DNA of 64,000 bases from Anastatus disparis (Eukaryota > Arthropoda > Insecta > Hymenoptera > Eupelmidae), in assembly GCA_017163975.1 (NCBI GenBank), contig JAFFSR010000292.1:3895001-3959000 (forward strand), read 5' to 3'. The notes under the pieces were generated by a model. It searched no databases and was not told the origin of the DNA. It saw only the letters and a list, made by a program, of their open reading frames with translations. Position numbers and translations under genes: made by a program. Positions 1 to 10,976 of the stretch are shown one piece after another; positions within the stretch are counted from its first letter, which is position 1; every line of letters starts with the position of its first letter.

Positions 1-1260
1 CTATCAGGCTGGGTTCAGAAGAGGTCACAGTACTCAGACAGTTTTGTTTCATCTCTTGGATAACTGTAGGAGAGTGATTGATCGTCGTATGATTACCTTG
101 CTATTATTATTTGATTTCTCCAAGGCGTTTGACAGAGTTCCTCACAGTAAGCTTCTAATTAAACTTCGCTATATGAATTGTTCAGACACGGTAATAAGGT
201 GGTTTTCTTCTTATTTAAGAAATCGCTCTTATGCAGTACTTGATGAATCTAATCATGCACTTCAATGGTCGCAGGTAACAGCGGGTGTTCCTCAGGGTAG
301 TGTCTTGGAGCCACTATTGTTTCTGGTTTACATCAACGATATTTCTGAAGCCCTTTCCTCCACAAGACATATACTATTTGCAGATGAACTCCAGTTATAT
401 AAGTCTTTCTTACCTGATAGATTAATAGAGGAGGTTGACTCTATTCATCGGGATGTTGCTTCTGTGTTTAGATGGGCTGACAAAAATGGACTCCTTTTGA
501 ACGCAGGGAAAACTCAGGCCATCATTATTGGTAGTGAAAAATATATCACACGAATAAAGGACTTCCCAGTTCCTCCTATCTCGATTGGTGGGACATCCAT
601 AGACTATTCGCCAGCAGTTAGAAATCTTGGGTTGTGGATTTCCTCAATTCTAGATTGGAGCAAACAGGTGTCTTTCACTATTCAAAAAGTTCATGCCACT
701 TTGCGTTCGTTAAAATTCTATAGACATGCTCTATCTCATGATACAAGAAAACAACTGGTTGAATCACTAATTTTCCCAATATTTGACTATGCAACAGTTA
801 CTTATGACGACCTTTCTTAGAACCTAAACTTACGTTTGCACAGGGTATTTAATGCCTGCATTCGATTTATCCATGGGAATATTGTTTGGCGCAGCAGAGT
901 AACGCCATTCCGCTCAAGTTATCGTTGGCTCTCTATTCAAAATAGACGTCTTTACCTTAAAATTTCGCTAGCCTACAATGTAGTTGTGCATGGTAGTCCT
1001 CAACATTCAGTATCTAATTTCTTAAGGCAACATGTTGACTTATCGGTTCGATCATCATCTAACTTTTACCTAGACTTTTTATATGCCCCAACATTCGCAC
1101 TGCTGCACTCAAAAACTCCTTTGCCTTCTCAGCCACGGACTATTTTAATAAGGAGCTTTCTTCATTGGATGATTTTACCTCTGATGGTTATATGCGCTTT
1201 AAAAGGTCTTTGTATGACAAGCTTCTGACGAATGAATGTGAAACGTGGCAGCGTGAGTTC
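1..1260 (+). pseudogene. Non-LTR retrotransposon RT fragment, copy 1 (5' cut by window edge)
   Basis: The reading frame that starts at base 2 shows a non-LTR reverse transcriptase: YQAGFRRGHSTQTVL, LLLLFDFSKAFD (palm motif A), AGVPQGSV, then FADELQLY at about 378-401 where the catalytic motif is normally F/YADD. The second aspartate is replaced by E. An in-frame TAG lies at 818-820, and the same frame resumes at 821 with the C-terminal region (FNACIRF, VTPFRSSYRWLS). The frame shifts near 1140, and the protein ends near 1255 (GYMRFKRSLYDKLL). This is a dead LINE of the CR1/Jockey-like group; I cannot fix the clade. It has no 3' UTR and runs straight into a second LINE segment. Confidence 0.9.
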
Positions 1261-2350
1261 GTGAGGCCATTGTTGAGTGGGTATCAGTCAATGGTCTCAA
1301 ACTTAATGCCCTTAAAACTCAAGTTATCATTCTCGGTAGTGAGCAGTTCATTTCTAGGCTTAATGCATCTTAAGTGTCGCCCATCGTAGTGAGGGAACAG
1401 CCTATTCCTTTCTCTAAAGAAGTTAAAAGCCTGGGCTTATGGTTGAATCAGACTCTCAACTGGGAGAAGCAAGTAAATGCTATTGTTGGTAGAGTGCATG
1501 GAGTGCTTCATTCGCTAAGGTTTTATAGGCGCTCGCTTTCGAAGAAACTCACGAAGAGCCTTGTGAAATCGCTGATTTTTCCCCACTTCGACTATTCCTG
1601 TGTAGTCTAAAACGATCTTTTCAATTATCAAAACTTAAAACTTCATAGGGCCCTCAATGCCTGTGTGAGGTTCGTTTATGGTAACATAGCTTTTCACGAA
1701 CGTGTAACTCCCTATAGGCTTAACCTCGGTTGGCTTTCGGTCCTATCGAGGAGAAAGTATTTTACAATTTCGTTGGTATATTCTGTCATTTCTGGTCGCA
1801 GTCCGACTTTCTTGGCAAATCGGTTCGTTAGAGTTGACACTGGCTCTGACATACGTTCTTCTATAAGTATACCGCCTACAGTTCTCCTCTGTCCACCCGT
1901 TCATACGAGTGCCTTGCAGAACTCATTTACACATCTCGCTTCAAATTACATTAATGAGCTACGTTCTGCGGCTATAACTCCAATACCCTTTGAGGTGGGT
2001 TCTATTAGGGCGGTTAAAAAGCACGCTTTCGACTGGTTAATCGATGGAGAGCGCAGGGATTGGCATACGGAAGCAGCTGCTCTAGACTGAGCCCTAGTTG
2101 CTGTGGGTTTACCATCTGGCGTACGCAATTTAACTTCATCTTACTAAAATCAATTTTTTTGTTCAATCTTAAATTTTACATAAGCTTTTCTTAATTATTA
2201 TTTATTGTTTTTCAATTTAGAAATTTTTGTTGTTCATTGTTTTAATTACATTATATTTTTTGTTAATTCTTTGTATTGTACTTGTTGAATCATACGGGGT
2301 ACTACCCCATGATTAATAAAAATTTTATAAAATCAAATCAAATCAAATCT
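1261..2350 (+). pseudogene. Non-LTR retrotransposon 3' end, copy 2, with hairpin and AAATC tail
   Basis: This is a second, related LINE segment. It re-enters the same protein at a more upstream point (NGLKLNALKTQVIILGS at about 1283-1333), so residues already covered by copy 1 are encoded again. LGLWLNQTLNWEKQV matches LGLWISSILDWSKQV of copy 1. In-frame stops lie at about 1370 and 1608-1610, and coding resumes to 2090. The 3' UTR ends with a perfect GGGGTA-c-TACCCC hairpin at about 2296-2308, then a short AAATC tandem tail at about 2332-2350. The hairpin and microsatellite tail are probably the RT recognition end. Confidence 0.88.
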
Positions 2351-2372
2351 CTCTCTCTCTCTTTAAAGAATA
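2350..2372. repeat. Short (CT)n tract after LINE tail
   Basis: A dinucleotide run directly follows the AAATC tail. The stretch from 2373 to 2817 is AT-rich and I see no gene in it. Confidence 0.8.
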
Positions 2373-2821
2373 AAAAAACGAGAAAAAGAGAATAAATAAA
2401 AAAGAAAAATAACTCAATTGAATTCCCCGCATTAAAGGTGGTGCGCATGTTGAAGACTTGCGTTCGAGAACCGGAAAGCGAAATTAACGAATTAGAGGCA
2501 TTTATTTCGAATACTAATTAACGATTGGAGAAAATAAAATTAAAAAGAGATAAAAGATAGTTAAGAGGGAGAAATAGACTCGAAGAAGAAGGAAGTGGCC
2601 ATTGAACATTGATTCGATTGCTGTCCTCGTGCCACTTCGGAGCTTTTACTCGTCGTTAATACTAAGGAGTTTTTTTGAAGATTTTCTCAAAGAGGATTTT
2701 TAGATTGCTGACAATGAACTGAAACAACCAACCCTGAACCTCATAGCCGCCATCGCCGACCTGACTTTTCTTTGCCTGCAACGAGATTTCTTCAACGGTG
2801 AGTGGACTGCGGTCCAGTTAG

Positions 2822-3210
2822 GAGGACGTTGGATCTCTCTATCCTTTTCTAATTAAAAAATGTAGGCTTTTGGAAAAACTAAATTATTGATAAAAATTAA
2901 GAGTTGTCCGCAACTTGTACAGTAAAAACCAATATTTTTTCTGATAAAAACAAATTAATTTTGATGTTTTGTTTTCAAGAAAAGTTTGACAAACCCAAAA
3001 AGTTATATTCTCTAGCCTAAGTTATGACTTTTTAAGTATGTCAAACTTTTCTTAAAAACAAAGCATCAAAATTAATTTGTCCTCATCAGAAAAAATATTG
3101 CCTTTTACTGTACAAGTTGCGGACAACTCTCAATTTTTATCAATAATCACCAGTTTTTCCAAAAACCTACATTTTTTAAGCAAAAAAGGATGAAGAGATC
3201 CAGCGTCCTC
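2822..3210. mobile_element. TTAA-flanked foldback MITE, copy A
   Basis: The two halves are inverted copies. The left end is GAGGACGTTGGATCTCTC and the right end is the reverse complement of GAGGACGCTGGATCTCTT. The arms meet near 3010-3020. The right flank is TTAA (3211-3214) and the left flank is TTAG (2818-2821), so the 4-bp target duplication carries one change. The termini match elements at 10077, 31024 and 37762 (GAG..GG.CG.ATC.CT then TCCTTTTCTAAT). TTAA duplication suggests piggyBac- or Kolobok-type mobilisation. No coding capacity. Confidence 0.75.
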
Positions 3211-3214
3211 TTAA

Positions 3215-3880
3215 ATAGAAAAATTTGCAACTAACGGCTCTCGCCGACTAACAAATAGATTTAGAGAAATTTATAAGTGACTGTGACAAAAATTAAACTT
3301 GAATTAATTAGTGAATTGATAACGATTAAATTTTTTTTTTGTGGATCTGATTAAGTGAGAAAGAAAATATTTATTGTAAAAATAGAATTGAAGTAAAAAT
3401 CTAAAATTTATTTAAAAATTGCTGTTCGTTATTATTCATTAAAATTTTTGAGAGTGCGGGAGTGCGGGAAATTCGACCACGTGTCTAATAATTTAAAAGA
3501 ATTTATTGGCCGGTGAATAACTTACGTGAAGTTCGAAAATTATTGAAATTGGTGGATACAGTGGCACGCAGTGTGCATAGCGTGAGAGAGAGAAAGCGAT
3601 ATAAAGCGGAGCAGGCTCTTGATAGCCATTTTGATAAAATAAAGTTTCCTATTTATTTCAACTAACGCTGACGAGTAAATTAACAAATTTTTTTTTTGAC
3701 AAGAGTCATTATTAATTAAAGACTAAACTAGTTTATATATTTACCATGATTAAAATTTTTTGTGTGTGTGCTGAGTGGGTTATGATAGTACGCGTTGTAT
3801 TAAGATTTTTTTTTGATACCTACATTGATTAGAGAGTAAAATAAAAGTTTCGAACTAATAAATTATATTTATGTGTTAAG
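3215..3880. other. AT-rich stretch, possible LTR-like sequence
   Basis: No ORF is recognised. An AATAAA-like signal near 3645 sits 250 bases upstream of a small ORF, which is the arrangement of an LTR before a gag-like region, but no LTR boundaries or primer-binding site could be established. Confidence 0.25.
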
Positions 3881-3891
3881 GATAAATTATT

Positions 3892-4083
3892 TTGTGTTGT
3901 GTTCATGTAAACCTCTCCGACTTTCAGTTTCGAAAATTTCCCACTAGAGGTCGTTCACTTCCTGATACAAGACACCCCGAGGTTCGTGCTTACCGTGAGT
4001 TAGCTGGTGATTTATCTGGTGCCTTAATGAAATTAAATTTTTGGCAAATCGAAGTTTGCACGCGGGGACGAGCAGAATTATAA
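3892..4083 (+). CDS. Small unidentified ORF (63 codons)
   Basis: The ORF has a clear run of unbiased amino acids (RKFPTRGRSLPDTRHPEV) unlike the low-complexity shadows around it, and ends in CTRGRAEL. I recognise no domain. It could be an N-terminal exon or a retroelement leader; the next open stretch starts about 130 bases downstream in another frame. The start codon is uncertain because the frame may open before 3892. Confidence 0.3.
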   Translation: MCCVHVNLSDFQFRKFPTRGRSLPDTRHPEVRAYRELAGDLSGALMKLNFWQIEVCTRGRAEL

Positions 4084-4214
4084 TTTAATTGATTGATATT
4101 TTTCTGATTGTCAAAATATAATTAAATTTCTACATCGCAATTTAACCAAAAATCTTGAAAACACTAGAAATGATGTATGTGAAATTCCACATACCTTTAC
4201 AGGAAGTAATTTAA

Positions 4215-4721
4215 ACAAATCATTCGCAACAAAGTGTAAATCAAACTGATTCTCAGAAATATTTGAACACAATATTTAACAAGTCTGACAATTTATATTA
4301 TTTTAACTCTGAAAGTAATGAAAGCAATAATCTTATTTTAAACTGCACAGAAATTCGAAAAGGAGCTTCCAGCATTGGTGATATCAGAAAATTAAATAAT
4401 CAATCTTCTTGCTCAAAAGAAAATATGATAGTAACAAATGATGTAAACAAAAATTTAGATAATGTTGATATGCATGATGGTAAAAATTTAGATAGTTAAC
4501 AAAATGATAATGACCAATCTTCATCTAATAAGAAATTAGTAAATATTTTGAATAATAAGCAAAAAAGTAAATCTTGTCCCAATTTAAAACATATCTCAAA
4601 GAAAGATTACTTTTTCCAACCTATGACTGATAAAATGAAATCATTTTATAATGATTCATGGGGTGTTGAAAATTTTGATATGGAAAAACTAAAAAGCAAA
4701 ATGTCATGTAAGATTAATTAA
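4215..4721 (+). pseudogene. Uncharacterised N/S/K-rich ORF with one internal stop
   Basis: One frame stays open from about 4215 to a TAA at 4719-4721, broken only by a TAA at 4497-4499. Its first part is Asn/Ser-rich (FNSESNESNNLILNC). After the stop it becomes more protein-like (SCPNLKHISKKDYFFQPM, then DKMKSFYNDSWGVENFD). I do not recognise a domain. The position between an LTR-like stretch and a foldback insertion would suit a degenerate retroelement gag, but a host exon is equally possible. Confidence 0.35.
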
Positions 4722-4830
4722 AATTCAGTCAGTGTGGCTATGATAATATGATAACACAACTATTTATACGTTTAAAATAGTGCAATTTAAGTGGTTTGTG
4801 ACAACCTTGGGGATCAGGAGGTTGCACTAA

Positions 4831-5505
4831 CAAGGAGAGTGCATTGCATTTGGGTCTTGGATTTTCTTCTGGCTTCGGGATCTTTTTTCTTACATAAAAT
4901 CATGAAAAAAGCCGCGTCCATTCGGTCCAACGCTCGATTTTTTCCGAGTTATGAGCAGTTTTGTCTGTTTTGTTGAAAAAATTGCATCTGCTTTATAATT
5001 TTACAGTTTTCGAACTACTTATTCTAGAAGGTTTTTACTGATTGCAAATTAAAGTTGAGATTCAAACCTTTCGATCAAAAAAAAAACGTGTCCAAAAAGC
5101 TCAAGTCGTTAAAAAGTTATGGGCGAATAAAAATAGCGCAAATATTTAGCTCGAAAAATGCATAGAAAATAAATGCAACATTTTAGTCAGAAATTCATTT
5201 CAATTTTCATCCCTTCATAAGTTTTTAATAACTTGAGCTTTTTGGACACGTTTTTTTTTCATCGAAAGGTTTTAATCTCAACTTTAATATGCAATCAGTA
5301 AAAACCTTCTAGAATAAGTAGTTCGAAAACTGTAAAATTATAAAGCAGATGCAATTTTTTCAACAAAACAGACAAAACTGCTCATAACTCGGAAAAAATC
5401 GAGCGTTGGGCCGAATGGACGCGGCTTTTTTCATGATTTTATGTAAGAAAAAAGATCCCAGAGCTAGAAGAAAATCCAAGACCCAAATGCAATGCACTCT
5501 CCTTG
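4831..5505. mobile_element. 675-bp palindromic element flanked by TAA (F1)
   Basis: The element starts CAAGGAGAGTGCATTGCATT and ends with its reverse complement. The match continues inward through the whole unit, with a centre near 5165 and a short loop. It is bounded by TAA at 4828-4830 and TAA at 5506-5508. ORFs read across it are accidental products of the palindrome. Related termini (C[TA]AGGAGAGTG) are found at 12371, 18849, 55691 and 57215. The TWA duplication resembles PIF/Harbinger, but no transposase of that type is in the window. Confidence 0.85.
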
Positions 5506-5508
5506 TAA

Positions 5509-6425
5509 GTTTTAAATAAAGATGAGATGCGAAATCTAATTAATTGAATAAAGAAAAGAGACTTTATTTTAATAACCATAGACTTATAACACGCGCGCTC
5601 AAAATGGACGCCAGCCGCGTACAGCGTATGCGACGCCGCTTGCACTAGCAACGGAACTATCGGCAAGAGTGAAAGCAGATAGTTATATAAAAAAAATAGA
5701 CACATGCAAAAAGGGGACGAGCACACAAAAAAAAGAGTTATAATAGCACGAAGGGAAAATAGCAATAGGACGCGCACGAGATCGCCCGGCACACACGTCG
5801 TACAAATAAAGCAATAAATTATGCTATTTTACGTAGCACTAGAGCATTCGCAACATTACGAGGCTTGATTTTAAATAAAATAAAAGATGAAGCTAATTCG
5901 TCTCACTCACACTAAAAATTATAATATTATAGCGCACACAAAAAAGTACTGTATATTACAGCCGGTCGTAAAGCTTTTTTCGTTTTTATGACGACAGAAA
6001 GAATGATGCAATGGTGTGTTCCTTCTGTCGACCTAACTCATTTTTCTTACAGTATGCTGCGCGCGCCGCAAGAGAGAGACAAACGATCCTTAACGGACCC
6101 CAACTTAGCTACTCAAATCAAGCAGCCTGCTAGCCATATCTGTGCACATTATATGGGCTTTATAAATTCGCGCGTGTGTGCCAACGATCTTGGGTATGGT
6201 GCTAGAGGTTTGACTCGCGTGGTCTGCTTTTCGTCTTGTCAACAGTTGTATGCTCCTTTCTGTCGTCTATATGCGTTATTACTATACACATAAATAACAT
6301 GGTCAATTTGCCATGTTACAGGTTGTAAATGTATTTTTTACACACTGCGCGAAAAGTGGGTACTTTTCTCCCTACCGGCAGAATAAAAAACACCCAATAT
6401 TCGCGCCTCGTGTAAAAAAATCGTA
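5509..6425. other. No gene seen; possible antisense LTR remnant
   Basis: On the minus strand AATAAAG signals occur near 5565 and 5800, followed by TTTATTCAATTAATTAG, which resembles the R-U5 part of an LTR ending at the F1 insertion. I found no partner LTR. ORFs at 5439-5792 (-) and 5988-6293 (+) have no recognisable content. Confidence 0.2.
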
Positions 6426-6522
6426 TATTCACCACGGGAGTTAATTAAAAATGTCTTAAATCGTATGTTTATCAATTACATACGATTTAAGACATTTTTG
6501 AAATTAACTCCCTTGGTGAATA
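6426..6522. mobile_element. Short palindromic MITE
   Basis: TATTCACCACGGGAGTTAAT at the left is the inverse of ATTAACTCCCTTGGTGAATA at the right, and inner arms around ACATACGATTTAAGACATTT continue the pairing. A related single arm occurs at about 12046-12100 (ACATACGATTTAGGACATTC, then CCCTAGGTGAAAAATATA). Confidence 0.65.
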
Positions 6523-7039
6523 ATATACTATTAATAGTGCGAAGTACACTGAATTTTAAAATTTATAAAGTGTTTTTAGTGAATAATAGCTGTAGCAATC
6601 TTTTTTTTCAATTTAGATTTTGACTTAACCTAAAAATGGTTAAAGCTGCTCATTATTTCTTCTTAATAAGTATCAATAATCATAGTTTACGTTTTTATTC
6701 TGTTTTTAATAAAAAGAGAAATTGAAGAGGGATGTTTTAAAAGAATTTGCTTCTATAATCAAAAAAATCAAATGGATTTATTCAGCAAACATTGGTTTTA
6801 AATTACTTGGACTTGTTCTTACTAATACACTAAGAGTTATTGTAGATAGTAATTTTTTCATTTAATTGTCTTGTTGGAATGATACTTTTGATTTAGAAGA
6901 AATGTTATTTTGTTTTTACAGAAATTTCATTTTTTAAATTAGCATTTTGGTAGACCTATTTCAGTTATTGATGTTTAAGTGCAGATAATAGTTTGGTACG
7001 AGATGGATACAATTGGTTATGTGATGAAACAATAAATTA

Positions 7040-7362
7040 AAGCAAATTACATTCCAATTCGACAAGATGTCTTATATATCAAAATTTCGAAGGACTGCAA
7101 TTAAAGATGTTTGATGTTGATGGTCAACGCTCTGAACAAAAGAAATGGATTCAATGCTTTGAAGATGTCATTGCTATTATATTTTGCATCGCTTCAAGTG
7201 AATATGATTTAGTTCTTGCTGAAGATGAAGAAATCAATCATGATTGAATCAATCAAATTGTTTGATTCCAATTGTTCGTATTATCCTATTTCTTAGTACG
7301 AAAGATTTATTTGAAAAAAAAATTAGTGAAATTCCACCAACAATTTACTTTTCTAAATACAA
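7040..7362 (+). pseudogene. G-protein alpha(i/o) subunit processed pseudogene
   Basis: Conceptual translation gives [10 protein letters not shown], then [40 protein letters not shown] and EDEEIN. After frame changes it gives ESIKLFDS, then FLSTKDLFEKKI and PPTIYFSKY. These are the switch I/II and following regions of a G-alpha(i) subunit, a membrane-associated GTPase that relays receptor signals. The DVGGQ glycine next to the catalytic Gln is D here, there is a gap before KMFD, and the reading frame breaks at least three times. No introns interrupt a stretch that is split in animal G-alpha(i) genes as I recall them, so I infer a retrocopy. The N-terminal P-loop part was not found. Confidence 0.85.
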
Positions 7363-7379
7363 AGTGCAAAATACTTTTT

Positions 7380-7733
7380 AAAAAAATGTAACAAACTTGA
7401 ATTTTTGCATAAAATAATTTTTCTTTAATTTGCTATTTATAATTTAATGTGTTTTAAGTAATTTGAAAACAATTTATTCTTTTCATAAATTAATCACAAT
7501 TATACATAATAATTATTAATTATATTGATTCAAATTTAGTGATCAACAAGAATTTGATGAAAGTAGATGAAATGGTGAATAAAGTAAAACATGGAACTAC
7601 CATGCATCCACGTTTCAAGCATTCTGCAGTATAAGGGTTCTGATCCTTTACAAACATCAAGCTTCTATTTATATAATTTTGGATTATACTACAATGAAAA
7701 GTTGCAGTATCATCTTGAAGTTTTAGTAAGACC
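7380..7733. repeat. Direct duplication, copy 1 (3' flank of G-alpha pseudogene)
   Basis: This AT-rich segment is repeated in the same orientation at 8255-8750. Shared landmarks are AAAATGTAA.AAACTT, TTTTAAGTAATTTGAAAA, the CATAAATTAATCACAATT-like stretch and GCAGTATRAGGG.TCT. Copies are diverged, so the duplication is not recent. Confidence 0.6.
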
Positions 7734-7749
7734 ATGATTAATTTTATTA

Positions 7750-8123
7750 AGAGAGCGTGGTGGCGAAGAGAGCGTGGTGGCATAATGGATACAGCTCTTG
7801 CCTTCAACGCAGAGGGCATGGGTTCGAATCCTGGCTAGGTACCTCTAACTTTTTTCGAAAGAAAATTAGTGTGTGTGCCATTTATATCCTGACTCATGAA
7901 AAATCCGACCTCATTGGGTATCGGTTGATTGTTGGTCACAAAAGTGGCTGACCATCCATCAGTAGTCAAAGTTTTCGGTATGGTGGGTCTGACAGTCTAG
8001 CCTGATGTAATGTGTTAAACGGGAACCGGGCTGGACTCTCTCGACTTCATCATATAAAAAAGGTTAGCATATAGAGGACAATATCCTTTATATATTAATC
8101 TTTTTTTTTTCAAAGAAAAAAAA
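7750..8123 (+). mobile_element. tRNA-headed SINE with 16-bp TSD
   Basis: The head has a pol III A box (GTGGCATAATGG) and B box (GGGTTCGAATCC) spaced as in a tRNA, followed by a tRNA-unrelated body with a Cys/Pro-free, non-coding sequence and a T/A-rich tail. It is flanked by perfect direct repeats ATGATTAATTTTATTA at 7734-7749 and 8124-8139. GAGAGCGTGGTGGC is duplicated at the 5' end (about 7751 and 7767). The perfect TSD argues for fairly recent insertion by LINE machinery. Confidence 0.9.
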
Positions 8124-8254
8124 ATGATTAATTTTATTATTTTTTATTTCTTTTTAGCAGTGTATTTGATATAAGTACATAACTATAGTAATGATCTTTT
8201 TTAATAACACAAATTTTATAGTGACGTAAACTTTAATTATCGAAATTAATATTT

Positions 8255-8750
8255 ATAAAATGTAATAAACTTTCATTTTAATAAAAAATAATTTTACTTT
8301 TTTAATAATTTAATATATTTTAAGTAATTTGAAAAAAAAATTCATTTTTCTTATACATTAATCATAATTCTACACGGTTAAAAATATTAAGAAACGTCTG
8401 TTAAAAACTGTTTACAGACAAAAATGTTTGTTACTTTAACAGACGAAAATGTCTGTTATTTTCACAGACAAATTCTCCGTGAAAAATGTAATATACATTT
8501 TAAATTGACATACTTGTGTCTGTTGATTTAGCAGACATTAAGTAACAGACGAAAAAAGTTAACAGATTACACAAATGTTTTTAACTGTGTATGGAATAAA
8601 TTTCAATTGACAAGAAGCAAACGAAAGTGGTTGAAATAATGGATTTAAAACATCAAGTTATCTTCTTGTCTCATGCAGTATGAGGGCTCTACATCATCTT
8701 CGAATATCAAGGTTCTTTTCAACGGTTATTTAAAAAAACTTATTTTAGAC
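8255..8750. repeat. Direct duplication, copy 2, interrupted by a MITE
   Basis: Second copy of the segment at 7380-7733. Its homology is split at 8372-8592 by an inserted MITE, so the MITE is younger than the duplication. Confidence 0.55.
8374..8590. mobile_element. TA-flanked MITE
   Basis: Termini are TACACGGTTAAAAATATT at the left and AAATGTTTTTAACTGTGTA at the right, i.e. CACGGTTAAAAA-type inverted repeats bounded by TA. The interior is rich in CAGAC/GTCTG motifs on both strands. TA duplications suggest a Tc1/mariner-type source. Confidence 0.7.
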
Positions 8751-9005
8751 TAAAATTTCATAGACAAAAAAGTTATATATCAATAAGATTAATAAGTTTT
8801 GTGAAAAATGTTTTTTATTATAAGTAGCTATTTTTGAGTTATTGCGAAAAAGCATTGGAAAAGCGTTGAGAAATTGATTGTTTTTGTATTATATTATAAG
8901 GACAATTTTTTAGCAAAAAGTGTTATAAATAAAAAAATTTTTTAATAATGTATGCTACATTTTTATGCTAAAAAATTTTTTTTTTAAATGGTTTTCGTAG
9001 ACATA

Positions 9006-9441
9006 GGGTAAGTGTGGGAGTTAATGTGCCCTCCCTAGTTATCGTGCCCTATGTTAAAGCATGCGATGTCGATAATCAAAGCACGATAATAAAAGTATGC
9101 ATTTATATGGTAAGCAGACGACACACGATAAACTGACACATCGCATAAACTTTGTAAATTCAATCAGCAAATTAATAGTTTTTAAATTTTCACTTAGGGA
9201 ATTTGTTTTATTCGTAGATAATGTGCTTTACTTTAAATAAACAGTTTATAAAACTTTGTAAATTCAATCAGCAAATTAATAGTTTTTAAATTTTCACTCA
9301 GGGAATTAGTTTTATTCGTAGATAATATGCTTTACTTTAAATAAACAGTTTGTAAAACTTTTAAAAAATAATGAGATTTGTTTAATTGACGGAAATGTGT
9401 CTGCCTTAACTTTAAAGGCACGATAACTCATACACTTACCC
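9006..9441. mobile_element. TA-flanked MITE with internal tandem duplication
   Basis: It begins GGGTAAGTGTGGGAGTTA and ends TAACTCATACACTTACCC, with TA on both sides (9004-9005, 9442-9443). Inside, a segment of about 110 bp beginning AACTTTGTAAATTCAATCAG (about 9148 and 9257) is present twice in tandem with few differences. Confidence 0.75.
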
Positions 9442-9774
9442 TAAAGTCTAGAAAGCCTTTTTTCAATCGTAAAATGCACTTAACTTGAAAAATACTCATT
9501 AAATGCAAATATTTCATAATATAAGAAAGTTGTGTTTTAAAAAAGTCTACAAGTTTAAACAAAAAATTTTAGAGAAAAATTTTTTGTTTTTAGGTTATTG
9601 CGATTTTTATACCAAAAACCACGAAAAACGCATGTTTTAAGACAAATTAAAAAAAAAATACCTATTCTAGTTTTTGATGTAACGAATACAACTTATTTTG
9701 TTTTATATCGGTACAACAAAAACTTCCTCAGAAAAAGGCGATATGCCCTTTTTGTGATGGTAAAATTATAAGGC

Positions 9775-10072
9775 ACTTAGTGGAGCGGTCGTGCCTAAAA
9801 AGCAATATTTTCATTGATGAGGAAAAATTATTTTTATCGATTCGTTTTGAAGAAAACCTTGAAAAACTTAAAAAATAGAGGTTAGGGTGGACGATTCAGT
9901 TTTTTAAAGCTTTCTTAAAAACGGAGCGATAAAAATAATTTTTCCTTATAAAAGAAAGTATTGCTTTTTATTATACGAGATGGAGCTTTCTTCTTATTTT
10001 TGCTACAATTATTAGGTTTTGCAGAAAAATGAATTATTTAATTAAAAAACGATAGAGATATACGACCTGCTC
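9775..10072. mobile_element. TTAA-family foldback, copy B (left end truncated)
   Basis: Arms pair around a centre near 9888 (AATAGAGGTTAGGGTGGAC). The same core with the same arms is seen at 37446-37745. The right terminus ends GACCTGCTC followed by TTAA; the left terminus is missing or too diverged. Confidence 0.6.
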
Positions 10073-10076
10073 TTAA

Positions 10077-10456
10077 GAAGGGGCCGAACTATCTGTCTCT
10101 GTCTAATAGCGTTTTTCATTATTCATATAAAAACTATCCTTTATAACAAGAAAAAAATAGCAGCCCCCGCTAGATATTAGTATAATTAGTAAATTTTGTA
10201 ATAACATTAAAATTTTTTACCGCATAGTTTTTGACTAATTAGAGACCTACTAGCAATCTAGAATATAATCTATCTTTTTTGGTAGGTCTCTAATTATTCA
10301 AAAACTACGCAGTAAAAAAATTTGGTTGTTATTACGAAATTTACTTATTATACTAATATCTAGCGGGGGCTGCTATTTTTTTCTTGTTATACCGGATAGT
10401 GTTTACATAAATGATGAAAAATGCTATTAGACAAAGACAGATAGTTCGGCCCCTTC
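10077..10456. mobile_element. TTAA-flanked foldback MITE, copy C
   Basis: It starts GAAGGGGCCGAACTATCTGT and ends with the inverse, with pairing continuing through GCAGCCCCCGCTAGATATTA and inward. It is bounded by TTAA at 10073-10076 and 10457-10460. It abuts copy B and shares its TTAA. Confidence 0.85.
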
Positions 10457-10744
10457 TTAAGTTGCAGATATAGAGGTTTAACGGAACAGACCTACTCGTT
10501 TTAAAAATATCTATTTACAAACTTACATACATATGTATTTTTATAAATACATTTTTTTAAATAAAAATAAATTGTTATTAACATTTATTGATATTTTATT
10601 ATATTTATATAATATTATATAATATTATTTGATGTTTGTTTTTATCTAATTAAAAAAAATTAACTAAAAAAGTAAACTTATTAATATTAAATATTATGAA
10701 AATGTCAAACAAATTTATATATAAGTATAAAAGTTTATATATAA

Positions 10745-10747
<3 letters not shown>

Positions 10748-10806
<59 letters not shown>
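10748..10806. repeat. (TA)n microsatellite
   Basis: Uninterrupted TA dinucleotides, about 29 units. Confidence 0.95.
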
Positions 10807-10809
<3 letters not shown>

Positions 10810-10976
10810 GATGCATTTATTGCATCTCGATAGCGAATCTATTCGAGAGACTAAGAGAGAAAGATTTGAGCTAAAATCCACTCACAGAACCGATTATTCA
10901 TTCAAATAATTGTAATTAATCATTTTTATTTTTTCCTACATCTCCGTTTCTTTATCTCCGTCCCTTTGTCTGAAAC

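Noticed and set aside
4791..5792. ORFs across the F1 palindrome and its right flank
   Set aside because: They are products of a non-coding palindrome; no motif, and mirrored reading frames.
7762..7840. Functional tRNA gene (plus strand)
   Set aside because: Same reasons: SINE body, T/A-rich tail and a perfect 16-bp TSD.
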